DNA from: Nematostella vectensis
Lineage: Eukaryota; Cnidaria; Anthozoa; Actiniaria; Edwardsiidae
Length of the DNA stretch: 64,000 nucleotides
NCBI RefSeq assembly: GCF_932526225.1
Contig: NC_064047.1
Span: 10,956,494 to 11,020,493 of the forward strand
Reading direction: 5' to 3'
The notes under the pieces are model-generated. The model had not been told where the DNA came from. It did no database searches and saw nothing but the letters and a program-made list of their open reading frames with translations. The translations under genes and the position numbers were made by a program. This document shows, one piece after another, positions 30,807-42,047 of this stretch. The stretch's first letter is position 1. Each line of letters opens with the position of its first letter.

Positions 30807-31563
30807 GGGGTGGACCATGGATTTTGAAACAAAATATCCTGCAAGCTATATTTCAAAGAAAAAAATTGCATGCAAAGCAAATGAGCAGAAAAAAATTCAT
30901 GCACAAGTTTATGAAGAAAAAAATGTTGCAAAGCCATTGTGTGAAAAGATGAACTCTATATAATAAAATCAAAATTCTGTGATGTTTTTTTACTCTATAA
31001 AACGTTTTCCTCTATATTTTTGATATGTGTATTTTGTATTTCTCCTCACCATATTCTTGAAAGTTTCTATTGGTTGAGACTCGCTCTTTCCATTATCACA
31101 CCCTATGCTGAATCTTATGAGTTGTGTGGTCTCCTCCTATCAGATAAAACTAGTTCCCAATGGTTTTATTTTAGAAATTACATTCTGAAGAAAAAAAAAC
31201 AGTGCTTATGTCTGAAGATTTCAATCATTTTGATAGGGAAGACTTGTTTGGCTATGACACGAAGGTCTTATCATGTATAATCCCTAAACCTAGTGAGTTT
31301 ATTGTATTAAAAAATAAATCTATTCGAAGGTCAAAAAGAATGAAACACAACGTATGGGGTTCTATATTAAACGTAATAGACGAGAAAAGAAAAAAATGCT
31401 GATTGGAAAAAAATGCTGCAAAAAGACGTCGGCTCCGAGAAAAAAATATCTTGCATAGCAGAACATGGGAAACCCTGCCCATCCGATGGGCGAAAAAATT
31501 TTTCTTTGGATACTTAAAATTACCCAAACCCCCCCCCCCCTGAAAAGTCAAATGGTCCGCCCC
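30807..31563. mobile_element. MITE-like element with TAA duplication
   Basis: The left end GGGGTGGACCATGGATTTTG and the right end, reverse complement GGGGCGGACCATTTGACTTT, are flanked by TAA at 30804-30806 and 31564-31566. The 757-bp interior is A-rich with no transposase. It lies just 3' of the FLASH-like stop, next to a partial copy (30756-30803) of that exon's end. Confidence 0.7.
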
Positions 31564-32686
31564 TAAGTATTGTCATCAATACACCAATAAGAGCTGTAGT
31601 ATTACAATGGGACAAACCCAGAACTGTTGCCAAGAAGACCTCACAAGATACATAAGATGAACATTAAATATCGTAAATAACTCCAATAACATGACCAGAG
31701 AAGGATCACATTGAACTGTCCCTGGCGGTCAAGAGAACATCACAATATAAAGGTGTATAGCCAGGATATTGCTATTTCAAGAGAAATTTTAGGTCACATG
31801 GGGCCAACCCTGATATTCAGGGTAACATACCTTGATTGCCGGTAGCGCTTATTTAAATAATTTTTTTTTGCAAATAAACCATTGGATTATCATAACAATA
31901 ACAAAGAAGTTGTTGATCGACATTCTTCAACATCAACTTCTTCTTCTCTTCTTCTTCAACTCTTCCTTCAAAATACAAGCCTTTTCCCCTCAAATTCGAA
32001 GACAAATGTGCCGCCTTTTGGCCCCCATTCTCATGGCGAAAATGCGATGGTTGCTTATTGACCATTTTCATCAATAAGAAACGCAAACGGTTGCAGGCTT
32101 GCTTCAGCAATAAAGGGGATAAGTAAGGGATAGTCTCAAATGTCAGTGTAAGCTTCAAATAACTAAAAACAAATCATAACTTAAATAAATTAACCTAGGT
32201 ATTTTAGCTTAACGCTAATGTCTAGGTGCGACAGGTGACAAGTCTCAAGACGTCGCAGGTGGCCAGGGATTTGCAAGGGTCTAAGTGCCACTACCTCTGG
32301 GAGTAGCAAGCTCAATAACCTAACAGATCTAGGGGGAAAAGAATAACTATGCGCTAGAATACTGGATTGTATCTGCCTATATTGGTAAGGGTTCCTTCTG
32401 GCAGATCTTGGACATGATACACGGTGAGAATTTAGTATTCACAAAGTCGTTGCGGATTTTATAGAACAAGCACGCCTGCTCTAGCAGCGTACCATCAAAC
32501 AATAAATAACCAGCACTTAGGTCTAGTTTAGACGGCGTTCTTTTTATGTACGGTTCCAAATGTAGATAAAAATGAAACAATCGACTTCTTTCATTTTCGC
32601 CCGCATTTGAAAAGAAAGGCGTATAAATTATACCTTAACCATCCTGACGCCCGTGGTCTGCTAATTTATAGATTTAGGCTCTGCAA

Positions 32687-32735
<49 letters not shown>

Positions 32736-33180
32736 CGGCCAAAGGAATACTTCCGGTTCTCAATCAATAGACGTGCTATTATTTGTAGACAAAACTCACT
32801 CTGGTATGTAGCCAAATCCGACATTAAACCTCCCCTGGAGATACTGCAAAGGTGCGGTCAGAAGTTTATTAGAGAACCCTCCCCCCCCCTCCGGAAATAT
32901 AAGGTCTATTTTTTTTTATTTCTCACCCCCCCCCCCCCCCCCCAAGAAAAATCCTCGGTATGGGTCTGTTGCATCGACCCCCCCAAATGTATCAAGCAAG
33001 CACTCATTTAACAATATTAAATATGCAGTATGAAAGTTAACAAATACTAAACCTTGGTGTGAAAAAGGCTGTCAAAGTTTAGGTGTCTTAGTTGACGAGA
33101 ATGATTTTCAAGAGTCTAATGGTCAATTTTTATTTTCCCTCTTATTTAACTCCACTATCTATATTTTGTTTTTATCAAAA

Positions 33181-34160
33181 TAGCATTCTAACAAGCTTTG
33201 ACCTTGTGAAGAATATATAAAGGATGTAACAGTATTCCAAATAATTAGATGCCGTACTGTAGTTTTCACGTACTGCAACTGATTATTCAGAAGAATGTGT
33301 TGAAATTAAACTCCACAAATATACCTCCTGACATGCATTACATATTGGTGCACCCACCCTTTGGCCTTTTTTAAAAAAAAAAATTGGGATCCACCCATAC
33401 AGGCTACTCAAAAATGAATGCAATGGAGGCAAATCCTAAATTAATGAAAGTTTCTAATTTCAAACCAAACCATGTTCATTGATCTATGTTGGGGGCAGAG
33501 AGGAATAAATATACAAATAAACAAAAAGTAAATGGAGAGCGGAGAAAGGGAGAAATGTGACTCTATTTGAAACATTTTTACTCTATTCTAAAACATTTAT
33601 AACAATAATGCAATAATAACTTGACTGAGTACTTTTCTAGTATTTTTCCCTTTCCCTATTACCTTTAGGATTGATATAAAACTGTTTTCTTTACAAATTT
33701 ATTATTGAAAAAGCACAAGTTTGTTGTTATCTTTATATAATTTAAGTACTTTGATCTAATAAAAACCTCTTCCCTTTATAGAAGTATAGAACTTGTATCA
33801 AAGCTACATTCTGACCAGCTTTGCCCTTGCAACATAACAAATAATTAATGAAACAGCATTCCAAAGATATAATGATATAGTTATACAATTCAGGTGCCAT
33901 ATGGAAGTTTTGTCTATCATATACTGGTAATACTCCATTACCAAGGATATTACAGTCATGTATTACATATTTGTGCACCCACCCTTTAGCATGGTGGCCT
34001 GCTGTTTTATAGAAACCTTGGATCTACACATGCTAATGCTACTCCAAAATTAAATGCAATGGAGAAGAACAAATTTACTTGGGAGGCAAATTCTAAAAAA
34101 AAATCCTTGATATTACTGAAAGAAGTGCTAAATGTAAATGTCTTATTTCAAACCTAACAT
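33181..34160. repeat. Degenerate direct duplication (~625-bp spacing)
   Basis: Segments near 33190-33560 and 33810-34160 share AGCTTTG(A/C)CCTTG, ATTACATAT(T)GGTGCACCCACCC and other islands in the same order. A third partial copy of the intervening part (TTTCTTTACA(A/G)ATTTAT) is near 34900. This is an old tandem duplication. Confidence 0.55.
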
Positions 34161-34202
34161 ATTTTAATTTATTTAGGGTGCAGAGGGGAAACAGCAAATA
34201 AT

Positions 34203-34754
34203 CAGGGCTTCTGGAATTACGCGCTTGTGCGGAATCCACAAATTTCCGCGTAATCCCGCGTAATTTGGCCAAATTTTGACAGACAAACATCAGCACAGCT
34301 GATGTGTTCTTTTAGGGTTCTTACCTCTATTTCTCGTAAAAAAAGACCGATATTCTTCGTAAGAGTGCGATATTTCGAACTGAATTTCGAAAACAAATAA
34401 AATGACTAGGCGTTCTTTGCTAAACCACGACGGCCTAGGACTAATAATAAAATGCCTTTTTTAATAGGCTGGTGGCTAGGAGCCAATGAAAACCCGCCTA
34501 AGATATTTTCGCGCAAGAAATAAACCTTTGCAAGTTATTTCGTGCTTTCCTTCGGTACAAAATGTAGTTTGGGCGTAACAGTTGATATTCCGTGTAATTT
34601 AGCGCGTAATTCAGTAAAGAATCCCGCAAAATTTTTAAACAAAATTTATTGCAAAATCCCGCGTAATTTAGCGCGTAATGATTGATTTTCCGTGTAATTT
34701 AGCAAAGAATCCCGCGTAATTTTGAGTTTTTTCCGCGTAATTCCAGAAGCCCTG
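34203..34754. mobile_element. MITE-like element with 6-bp AATAAT duplication
   Basis: Perfect ~20-bp ends: CAGGGCTTCTGGAATTACGC at 34203 and its reverse complement ending at 34754, flanked by AATAAT at 34197-34202 and 34755-34760. The interior has repeated CCGCGTAATTT motifs in both orientations. No coding capacity. Confidence 0.82.
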
Positions 34755-35016
34755 AATAATATCAATTGCATACAAAAATAGTCAGTAGAGAAAAAAAGGA
34801 AGAATTGGGAGTATATCTTGGATAAAATAAACAATAATGCAACAACACTCTCCTAACTTTTACCCTTTCCTCATTATCGTTAGGTTGATAGATAAATGTT
34901 TTCTTTACAGATTTATCATTTAGAGCAAGTATCTTGCTCTAAAAAACCTATTACACTTATACTGTTGTATAAAAGTAAGAAATCCCCTACTATATTATCT
35001 TAATATTTGCCTATTA

Positions 35017-35983
35017 TTATGCCTTCCAGCCTTTATAATCAATCATGGCCCTCAGGTAGTCCTTGGGTGGTTTTACCTAAATAAAAGTGAAAACAATTAA
35101 TTATTTTTTTTCTTTCAAAACAATATTTTCATCATGCCATTTATAACCTTACTACTTTTCCACAACTATTTGAATAGAAATAAATAAACACATTAGAAAG
35201 TATGCAAGATGCAGACAATATAAAAGCAAAAACGATATAGGTAATAAGGGTTGCATTTTTTTTCGAAGAGAAAATTCTTTTGTAATTGTTAAGTTAAAGT
35301 AGTTATGATAATGTTGAAAAAATGTTGCTGTATATTTGAAAAGACTAAATACACAGAATATAAAGACAAGAAAGGTCTTCTTCAGCAATATATGACAGGA
35401 TGCTACTTGTCAGCCTTTATTAAATATCTCAACGCAGTCAATAAAGTATAGAGAGATCGAAGAATATCAAAGGATGTGTTATGCTCAACATGTTTGATTA
35501 GACCACGAATTCTCAAAGCAAACTCTAGAAACAAATGTATAAATCCAACAAGCTAAGTGGCATTGATACAGTAACTAGACTACTACGTATTTCTGTCGTT
35601 AAATTCTTAATTACCGTGAGGAATGTACGCCTGAATTTATAAAGCTTGTAAGTATTTACGTATTTAAATCAAAACAAGGATATATGACTTTGATATGGCA
35701 TCTTGACGTCAAACTAAAGCTGGTACGGTGTTTTAATCTGAGCGATTGGATATGGGGAAAAAAACGAACAAACGAGCATTATAAAAGAACAACAATAAAA
35801 GAATAATAACTTTCATATTCTCAATACAAATCGTCGTCTAAAACTCACCTTGGCAGTTTTTTTTTTCGCTTTCTGTTGTGGTTGTGTTGTTCGCTTTTGT
35901 TGTAAACTGTGAAGTTGTCGAATTTCTGCTAGTAAGGAACTCGTCGACACAAGCGAATGATTTTTATAGCTGAAAACAGACAT
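35017..35983 (-). CDS. Small basic protein, 64 aa, two exons, unknown function
   Basis: Exon 1 is 35983-35849 (45 codons from ATG; donor GTGAGT after GCCAAG). Exon 2 is 35076-35017 (acceptor TTTATTTAG, 19 codons plus TAA). The join is in phase 0. The protein starts MSVFSYKNHSLVSTSSLLAE, has a Gln/Lys-rich basic middle (QQKRTTQPQQKAKKKTAK) and ends PPKDYLRAMIDYKGWKA. A helical N-terminal LLAEIRQLHSLQQ precedes a likely nuclear or nucleic-acid-binding basic patch. Consensus splice sites, a phase-consistent join and an in-frame stop support a real gene. I do not recognise a family. The intron (35077-35848) holds nothing else notable. Confidence 0.55.
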
Positions 35984-36584
35984 CAAGGCCCATTTTTCTC
36001 AGGATCTCCTTACATAAATATAAACGTGAATGAATATACAATGGTAGTGTAGATCCTCCTCTATAGTCCTCTTTTTAGCTGTTGCGACGGGCGGGATTCA
36101 CGAACACTTAAGAGTAGATTTTACTATCGACTCGCACTTCAGACAAAACGGTTCCTAAACGACTTCAGTCCATTTGAATCCGCATATTTTCTCATTAAAT
36201 ACTGCCTTTTTTTCTGTGAACATAACGAACTTTGAACTAAAAACACATAAAAGCGTAAGACCGAGAGAGGCCTGAGAGATGCGCGGCTGAATTACTGGCT
36301 GTCTGATTTGTGACACCACAGGGTAACCGCGCGATGACCACAAAACCAAGTCGCATAGCTTACCATATTTCTATACCTATGGAGCTTCGCGCGCGGCCTG
36401 CGGCAGCGCTGGCTCCGCTATAAAGTTTATTTGAACGAAAAAGTTGTCGCTTTGCGCAGAAGGGTAAACTTGAGCCTGCTGCGATTTAAAAAAAATCACC
36501 TTGGAAAAAGAAATGCAAATACGACATTGCTAATTTTCCCCTTAGTGCATTGTGTCTTTCGTTGATGAAAATATTATTTTAATT

Positions 36585-37020
36585 ACAATCTTTTAAAATG
36601 GAACAGACAATATCCTACATAAAATGGGTAATTGTAGAACACCGTCGTAAGATATGTACGAGATTGCTCATTTTAATGATAAGTGTGTTGTTTTAATTAA
36701 AATAATCTGAAATGGGGCACTGCCATATATAAAAAGTAATTTTTCAAATTGGTAATTGTAGTTCATATGATCTAGTTTTAAGGGCAAGTACATTATGACC
36801 TCTTTAAATAGAAATCATCTGAAATGGGGCATTGCATATAAAAAGTAATTTGTCAAATGGGTAATTGTAGGTCGTATGATCTTGTTTCAACGGCAAGTGC
36901 ATTATAACATTCGTTAATAATAAGGCTCTTTTAATACAAATTGCCTGAAATGGGGCACTGGATATAACAATTATTTGTCAAATTGGCAATTGTAGGTCGT
37001 ATGATCGTCGTATGATTTAG
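36585..37020. repeat. ~118-bp tandem repeat, ~3.5 copies
   Basis: Anchors CTGAAATGGGGCA at about 36708, 36826 and 36946, with GTAATTGTAG(G/T)TC(A/G)TATGAT in each, and a more diverged first copy at about 36592. Confidence 0.8.
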
Positions 37021-38050
37021 TTTTTAATTAATTTTTTCTAGTGCTTAATTAATTTTTGTTTGGGGGACGCGACGAGTCCCTTGAAGCTATAGTTTAGTAT
37101 CCCAATAAACAAATTTATCATTTTCCATTAAAGCCATTAGTATTAATGGCAAGAATTATGAAATGTTGCGCGTTTGAATTCTCATCTCACTGAGGTTTGT
37201 TTGCGCAACACCCACGCGACCAATTATATTATTTTCTTTTTGTTGTTTGAAGCATTATTTCAATATTGACACACCAAGTGTCTCTAGATGTCTGCCACAG
37301 AGAAATCTCGTATCTTAAATACATATAAATGTTAATTCTCACTAGCAGACTCGTCCATACGCTTGCATTTAAAGTCCGTAGTTCCGATTTGCGTGACAAT
37401 GTTGTTTTGTTTTGAATATTCGAAACTCGTCATTTTTCTTAATACAACTTTCTTTGTATTTTTTGCTACTGAGCTGTTTTAGTTGTAGGGTTGATTGAGA
37501 GTCGCCGTTATTCAAGCGGATTTAATTCACTACAATCCAAGAGAGTACAACATGTACTCTCGTTTACATCTCATTTACACATGGTTCTTAACCTACGAAA
37601 CCACGCGTAACGCAAGTCGGATGGACTGGCTTTGTTTAGGATAGGGGGCATAGTTTGCGTTGTTGTATAGAACCCCCAAAACACCATTTTTCAATGTATA
37701 ATTTTGCTCTTTCGCATTGCAATTTTGTATTTCCCAATTATTAAGACTAAAACAAAACTACACATATATTTTTTTATAATTTGTCAAAAGTCAAAGCGTT
37801 CGGTATAGTCTTATTTTCTTTTATTCATGTGATGAATAGATTAATAGATGGACGCTTGGAGATTTCAAATTTATATATTTTCGTGTTCACATATGGTATC
37901 GATCCAGAGGCGTGTTGGGGTGCAGTGTAGTTATTCCCTGACCACGTGTCAGTCAAGTCAAAGTTCAAATCGCCATCCTTGCCTCTGGTAATAAAGCACT
38001 AGATCCATCAAGAAACTTTTTTTATAAAAAAAACACACAAAAATGTAAAT

Positions 38051-38094
38051 GTGGGTGGGTGGGTGGGTGGGTGGGTGGGTGGGTGGGTGGGGGA
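38051..38094. repeat. (GGGT)n run, G-quadruplex-prone
   Basis: Around ten consecutive GGGT units ending in GGGGGAGAG on the plus strand; at least four G-triplets are spaced by one base. Confidence 0.9.
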
Positions 38095-38333
38095 GAGTCG
38101 TGCCCTTATTGCCGCACCCCGTTCTACGACTAAGTCACCCTCGGATCTATAGTCCTTGTGACCATTAGGGACACCCGCTCAACGCTCGTCAAAAATTTTA
38201 TATGTTTTTTTTTTTAATTTAGGGATAACAGACAAGGGACAGCATGATCTACATCCTCTCGTTAGAACTCTCCTTTACTCTGAACCTGAAGAGACTATAC
38301 CTTGGAGCAAGACCTAGAGGCCTTGTTTGTACT

Positions 38334-38410
38334 TAGTCTCCTGCGCAGCCGTCCTAAGTGTCAGTCTGGGATTCGAGACTGAAACTAAGGACGGCTGCGC
38401 AGGAAACTAG
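38334..38410. mobile_element. 77-bp palindromic MITE with 8-bp duplication
   Basis: The left arm starts TAGTCTCCTGCGCAGCCGTC and the right arm ends GGACGGCTGCGCAGGAAACT plus AG. TTTGTACT occurs at 38326-38333 and 38411-38418, an exact 8-bp target duplication as in hAT elements. Confidence 0.85.
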
Positions 38411-38435
38411 TTTGTACTTGGCGCAGCGATTATTA

Positions 38436-38542
38436 CCCTGGTTCCAGAGCTTCGAACGTCTCTCTATGTAGTGGCCAGCGAGGCCTCGTCTCAACCTCGC
38501 CGGCCACTAAATAGAGAGACGTTCGAGGCTCTGGGACCAGGG
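38436..38542. mobile_element. 107-bp fold-back element
   Basis: Arms CCCTGGTTCCAGAGCTTCGA and, on the right, TCGAGGCTCTGGGACCAGGG form a near-perfect hairpin around a second inner palindrome (GTGGCC...GGCCAC). No clear target duplication. It lies 25 bp from the previous element. Confidence 0.8.
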
Positions 38543-39423
38543 TGAGTGATTATCAGCGAGAAATGATGACAACCATACTAGGAAAAGTATGATTTTACGT
38601 GAATAGATATTAGCAAGTTTCGCAACTGGAGAGCCATTCAATAGGAATTGACAGGATGTCTCACAGCTCGCCTTTTTTATCCCCATGGGATAAAATAAAA
38701 TTATTTCCACTTTGTTGGATAATTACTCCTATCATTTTGTGTTTTGTTGATTTGATGGAATATCCCCATCTAATAAAGGTTTAGAGACTAGAAGACGATT
38801 TTCGATTCTAGATTAAAATTCTTAATCAATGATCATGCCCCAGCTGTCGTTACTTTTTGTTCAGTGGTATGTTAGTGGAACTGTTTAGTGATCGTTGGAT
38901 TCGGCCATATAATCATATTGTTTCCTGGTGAAAGTGATTAGTTCAAGTTTGTCACGGGCAGGTGGTGGTATTAAAGGTGCATGTTATTAAAAGGGTTTTT
39001 TTGGCCAAAAACAAATTTTATAACGCTACGATGGACAAACAAAATATTTCTTTTCTCTTAAGCAAATAACACCAAATGCATCGAGACCTGCGCACAGAGC
39101 ACCCAACCAAAAGAAACGAGCGACAGAACTGCAGGGATGGGACTATTATAGTGGCAAAATTCCCGATATGTGTCAGTAGTAATTTCCCAGATTTTACTCG
39201 CGACGTTTTCACGTGAAAATGACATTTTGTTCGCAGTTTTGAATAATTCATTTTAATTCTTACTGCATTTTGAACTAGAGGCCAATTTTCTGTTATTGAC
39301 GTAGCGTTGTGATCCTAATTGACTTTGTACTTCTATTGTTTACTTGGCAAACCCTGGCAGTTCCTCTAGCGACAAGTCCGTCGATCCTCGCGTTTTAAGG
39401 GCTCTCCAAAATACTGACTGAAA

Positions 39424-40437
39424 ATGACTCTCACCATTGTTAATTTTTCTAATCAATCTTATCCGAGCTCTCTTCCAAAGTCTTCATTGTTCGGTTGGCT
39501 GAGCGCATTTCTGCTACTATCCCTCGCCATTCTGTTATCCAACTTGGCAACCATCGTTACCTTTCTCATCAACAACCATCTTCGTCGCCTAAGTATGTAC
39601 TGTTTGATTAATCTCGCCTTTGCTGATGCCACCCATGGTCTCATCTCTATTTTTTGGTATTTGGTCTACATGGATCATATGGGGGACTTTTTGTTCGGGT
39701 TTAAGCTGACTGGTAACGGTTTAAACCTTGTGGCAGGGATGATAAATACAAGCACACTCGTCCTTTCTCTCATATCTCTGTTGCTCGTGTCTTTGGACAG
39801 GGTCTCAGCCACTGTTACTCCGTTTTTCCATCGTTCCGTTACAAGCTCGATGTACTACCGCGTGTTTGCCTTCACATGGTTCGCGTCTATAATACTTGCG
39901 TCTCTACCAAGCGTATTCACAACGTGGGAAATCTACGGGCATGATATCTGGTTTGAGAGCATTGGAAAATACGTATGCGTGACCGCACAAGTCACAATCA
40001 TCTTCTCCTACAGCGCAATCTTTGTAAAAATCCGTCTGCAAAACAAACAGCATAAGAACGAAAGAATCCCCGAGGCCACCTTAAGGGCTCAACGGAAGGA
40101 GCGCCACCTTGCGATGACTCTGTTCATAGTGACGATTCTCTCCCTGATGACTTGGCTCCCTTTTATTATTCATCACGAAGTGGATGAAAATGGAGACACT
40201 TCACAGTTCTACGGGCCTTCGGAGCACAACCTAGAGCTTTGTACCGAGCTCATACAGCTTTCAAACTCCTTCATCAATCCCATAGTTTATCTTTTTAGGA
40301 TGAAGGAGTTTCGAAGAGCATTGTTTTCTTTGGTCAGGTGCTCACGAGCGAATCGAGTTGACGCGTCTACAGGACAGCCGGAACCAAAGAATCGGACTGG
40401 AATTCAAACTAGACAAAGTGGACAAACCGGGACATAG
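39424..40437 (+). CDS. Orphan class A (rhodopsin-like) GPCR, intronless
   Basis: 337 aa, single exon. Seven hydrophobic segments fit TM1 (~22-48, with SNLATIVTF in place of the usual GN), TM2 (~55-80, LINLAFADA), TM3 (~98-127, ending SLDRVSATV, a DRY variant), TM4 (~142-165), TM5 (~185-203), TM6 (~232-253, SLMTWLPF, a W-x-P motif) and TM7 (~275-296, NSFINPIVYLF, the NPxxY motif). The N-terminus has NFSNQS glycosylation sites and no signal peptide. TM3 lacks the usual first cysteine, while a Cys is present before TM5 (GKYVCVTA). It would signal through G proteins to an unknown ligand. Cnidarians carry many such intronless receptors. Confidence 0.88.
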   Translation: MTLTIVNFSNQSYPSSLPKSSLFGWLSAFLLLSLAILLSNLATIVTFLINNHLRRLSMYCLINLAFADATHGLISIFWYLVYMDHMGDFLFGFKLTGNGLNLVAGMINTSTLVLSLISLLLVSLDRVSATVTPFFHRSVTSSMYYRVFAFTWFASIILASLPSVFTTWEIYGHDIWFESIGKYVCVTAQVTIIFSYSAIFVKIRLQNKQHKNERIPEATLRAQRKERHLAMTLFIVTILSLMTWLPFIIHHEVDENGDTSQFYGPSEHNLELCTELIQLSNSFINPIVYLFRMKEFRRALFSLVRCSRANRVDASTGQPEPKNRTGIQTRQSGQTGT

Positions 40438-41119
40438 TATAGGCATTTCGAACAAAACGGGATTGCGCTTCGAATTGCCACCATTTTGAATTACGACCGC
40501 GCGCGAGTTGGATATGAGTACAAAAAAGAAAAACTTCCTCCACCGCTTTTGCCTTTTGTACTCATACCCTGTCCACGCGCGGTACACCAAAATTGTGGCA
40601 TTTTGAACGGGGGGAGGGGGGGTCTCCAGAAAAGTAGGCGGGGGATGATCTTCACATCTTAGGGGGTGATTTTGTTATCTCTTAGGGTATAAAATTGTAC
40701 CAATGGCTGTTCCTAAGGGGGAGTTTAACATTTGTTTTTTTCCGATTCTGCCATCTCTAAGGATTTCTAAGGATTAATTTGCCATCTCTAAGACCCAATT
40801 GGCTATCTCTAAGGGGTAAGAATTCCTGCTGACCAAGCCCAAAGTGCCCCCCTAAGGGTTAAAATCGATTTTGCCGACGATCACAACCCCCCGGTCTGTT
40901 TTTATTGGAGCCGATAAGAAAACGTCACCATCTTCGGAAACCCTGGGGTATTTCCCTCTAAACGTTAGCGAATTTGGCACCCAGGGTAATACTTACCCGA
41001 AATTCCACAAAATTCCCAGCACTAGACACCCTCATCTTCAGCACTGCTTTATTATTTAGTAAAATGTTTAAAGGAAAACAAGTTTTTTCGACGCAAAGGA
41101 TTCACGATCATTATACTAA
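40438..41119. other. Intergenic 3' of GPCR
   Basis: It contains a small inverted repeat (TGAGTACAAAA at 40513 and TTTTGTACTCATACC at 40553) and degenerate CATCTCTAAGG motifs at 40750-40820. No gene supported. Confidence 0.5.
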
Positions 41120-41390
41120 TCTGATACCCTGCGCGCCTTGTCACGTGACACCGATACCCTGCGCGCCTTGTCACGTGACACCGATACCCTGCGCGCCTTG
41201 TCACGTGACACCGATACCCTGCGCCCCTTGTCACGTGACACCGATACCCTGCGCGCCTTGTCACGCGACACCGATACCCTGCGCGCCTTGTCACGTGACA
41301 CCGATACCCTGCGCCCCTTGTCACGTGACACCGATACCCTGCGCGCCTTGTCACGTGACACCGATACCCTGCGCCCCTTGTCACGTAACA
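41120..41390. repeat. 30-bp tandem repeat, nine copies, each with a GTCACGTGAC E-box
   Basis: The unit is GATACCCTGCGCGCCTTGTC + ACGTGACACC. Eight of nine copies keep the CACGTG palindrome intact except one (CACGCGAC at about 41261) and the last (CACGTAAC). GCGCGCC alternates with GCGCCCC. All six frames are open, so the ORFs here are spurious. Confidence 0.95.
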
Positions 41391-41871
41391 ACTTGTCGCG
41401 TTACCCGATGAAAGTTACCTTTTTGCTAAAGGAATTAAGATTAATTGCTTCACCTTTCTGATGATTATGACATGAAGTACCAATTTAAGCGTCGTTTTGG
41501 TAGAGTTTAAAAATGAAGGAAAAAACCCTCGATGTTTTTTTTCGATATCTGCTATATAGAAGTTCACGACATTTGCGAAACCCAGTTTGAATATCTACTC
41601 ATAAAATTCGCTTATGCTTTATAGTTTTGTCTACAAATAGCACGTCTATAAGGAACCGAAAGTGGACCTTTGGCCTTTGTGTATGGGGGGGGGGGGTGCG
41701 TTTGCAACCCCCTGCACCCCCTCCCCTCCCCCTGGGTACGGGCCTGTTAACTACGATTCCTCATATCAAACATATTCCCCACGGATAGTGTCCTTCGTAT
41801 GCATTGCCTTATATGGGCATTGATGCCCATATTTAGAAGAGCTAAAGTTTTCCCGCTCCCTGATCTCCAGA

Positions 41872-42047
41872 AAACATGGTGAAAAATGCTGATTCCTGTC
41901 AATTTGAGACTCGAGGCAAAAATGTGTCAAAAAAAACTTTATCGCTTGGTCAAATCTTTATCACACAAGCCTTGAAAAGCCCTTAGACCCAGGCCTCCAA
42001 GAGATTGGCCGAGCGAGTTTTAAGGTCACCCAAATATTGATATGTGA
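41872..42047. repeat. Dispersed repeat, inverted copy of 54500-54665
   Basis: Shares AAAATGCTGATT(C/T)CTGTCA, GACT(C/T)GAGGCAAAAA, GGTCAAATCTTTATC and CAAATATTGATATG with the reverse complement of the 54.5-kb copy. Confidence 0.8.

Larger units (their letters stand above)
31567..35016. other. Intergenic, AT-rich; degenerate repeats only
   Basis: No supported gene. It contains a third copy of the FLASH last-exon end (GCCAAGAAGACCTCACAAGA near 31630), a CTT-rich tract at about 31935-31965, poly-C followed by (CA)n at 32689-32733, two further poly-C runs at about 32880 and 32926, a degenerate duplication at 33181-34160 and a MITE at 34203. Confidence 0.6.
35984..39423. other. Intergenic; satellites and MITEs
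   Basis: No supported gene. It contains the ~118-bp repeat at 36585-37020, the GGGT run at 38051, and two fold-back elements at 38334 and 38436. The stretch 36080-36420 is relatively GC-rich with CpG (CGCGCGGCC near 36390) and may hold the promoter of the small gene at 35983. Confidence 0.55.

Noticed and set aside
31252-31551. 99-aa minus-strand frame
   Set aside because: Lies wholly inside the A-rich MITE at 30807-31563.
41052-41461. Pro/Cys/His repeat frames in the 30-bp array; possible CRISPR-like array
   Set aside because: Repeats are contiguous without unique spacers, in a eukaryotic context, so neither protein nor CRISPR.
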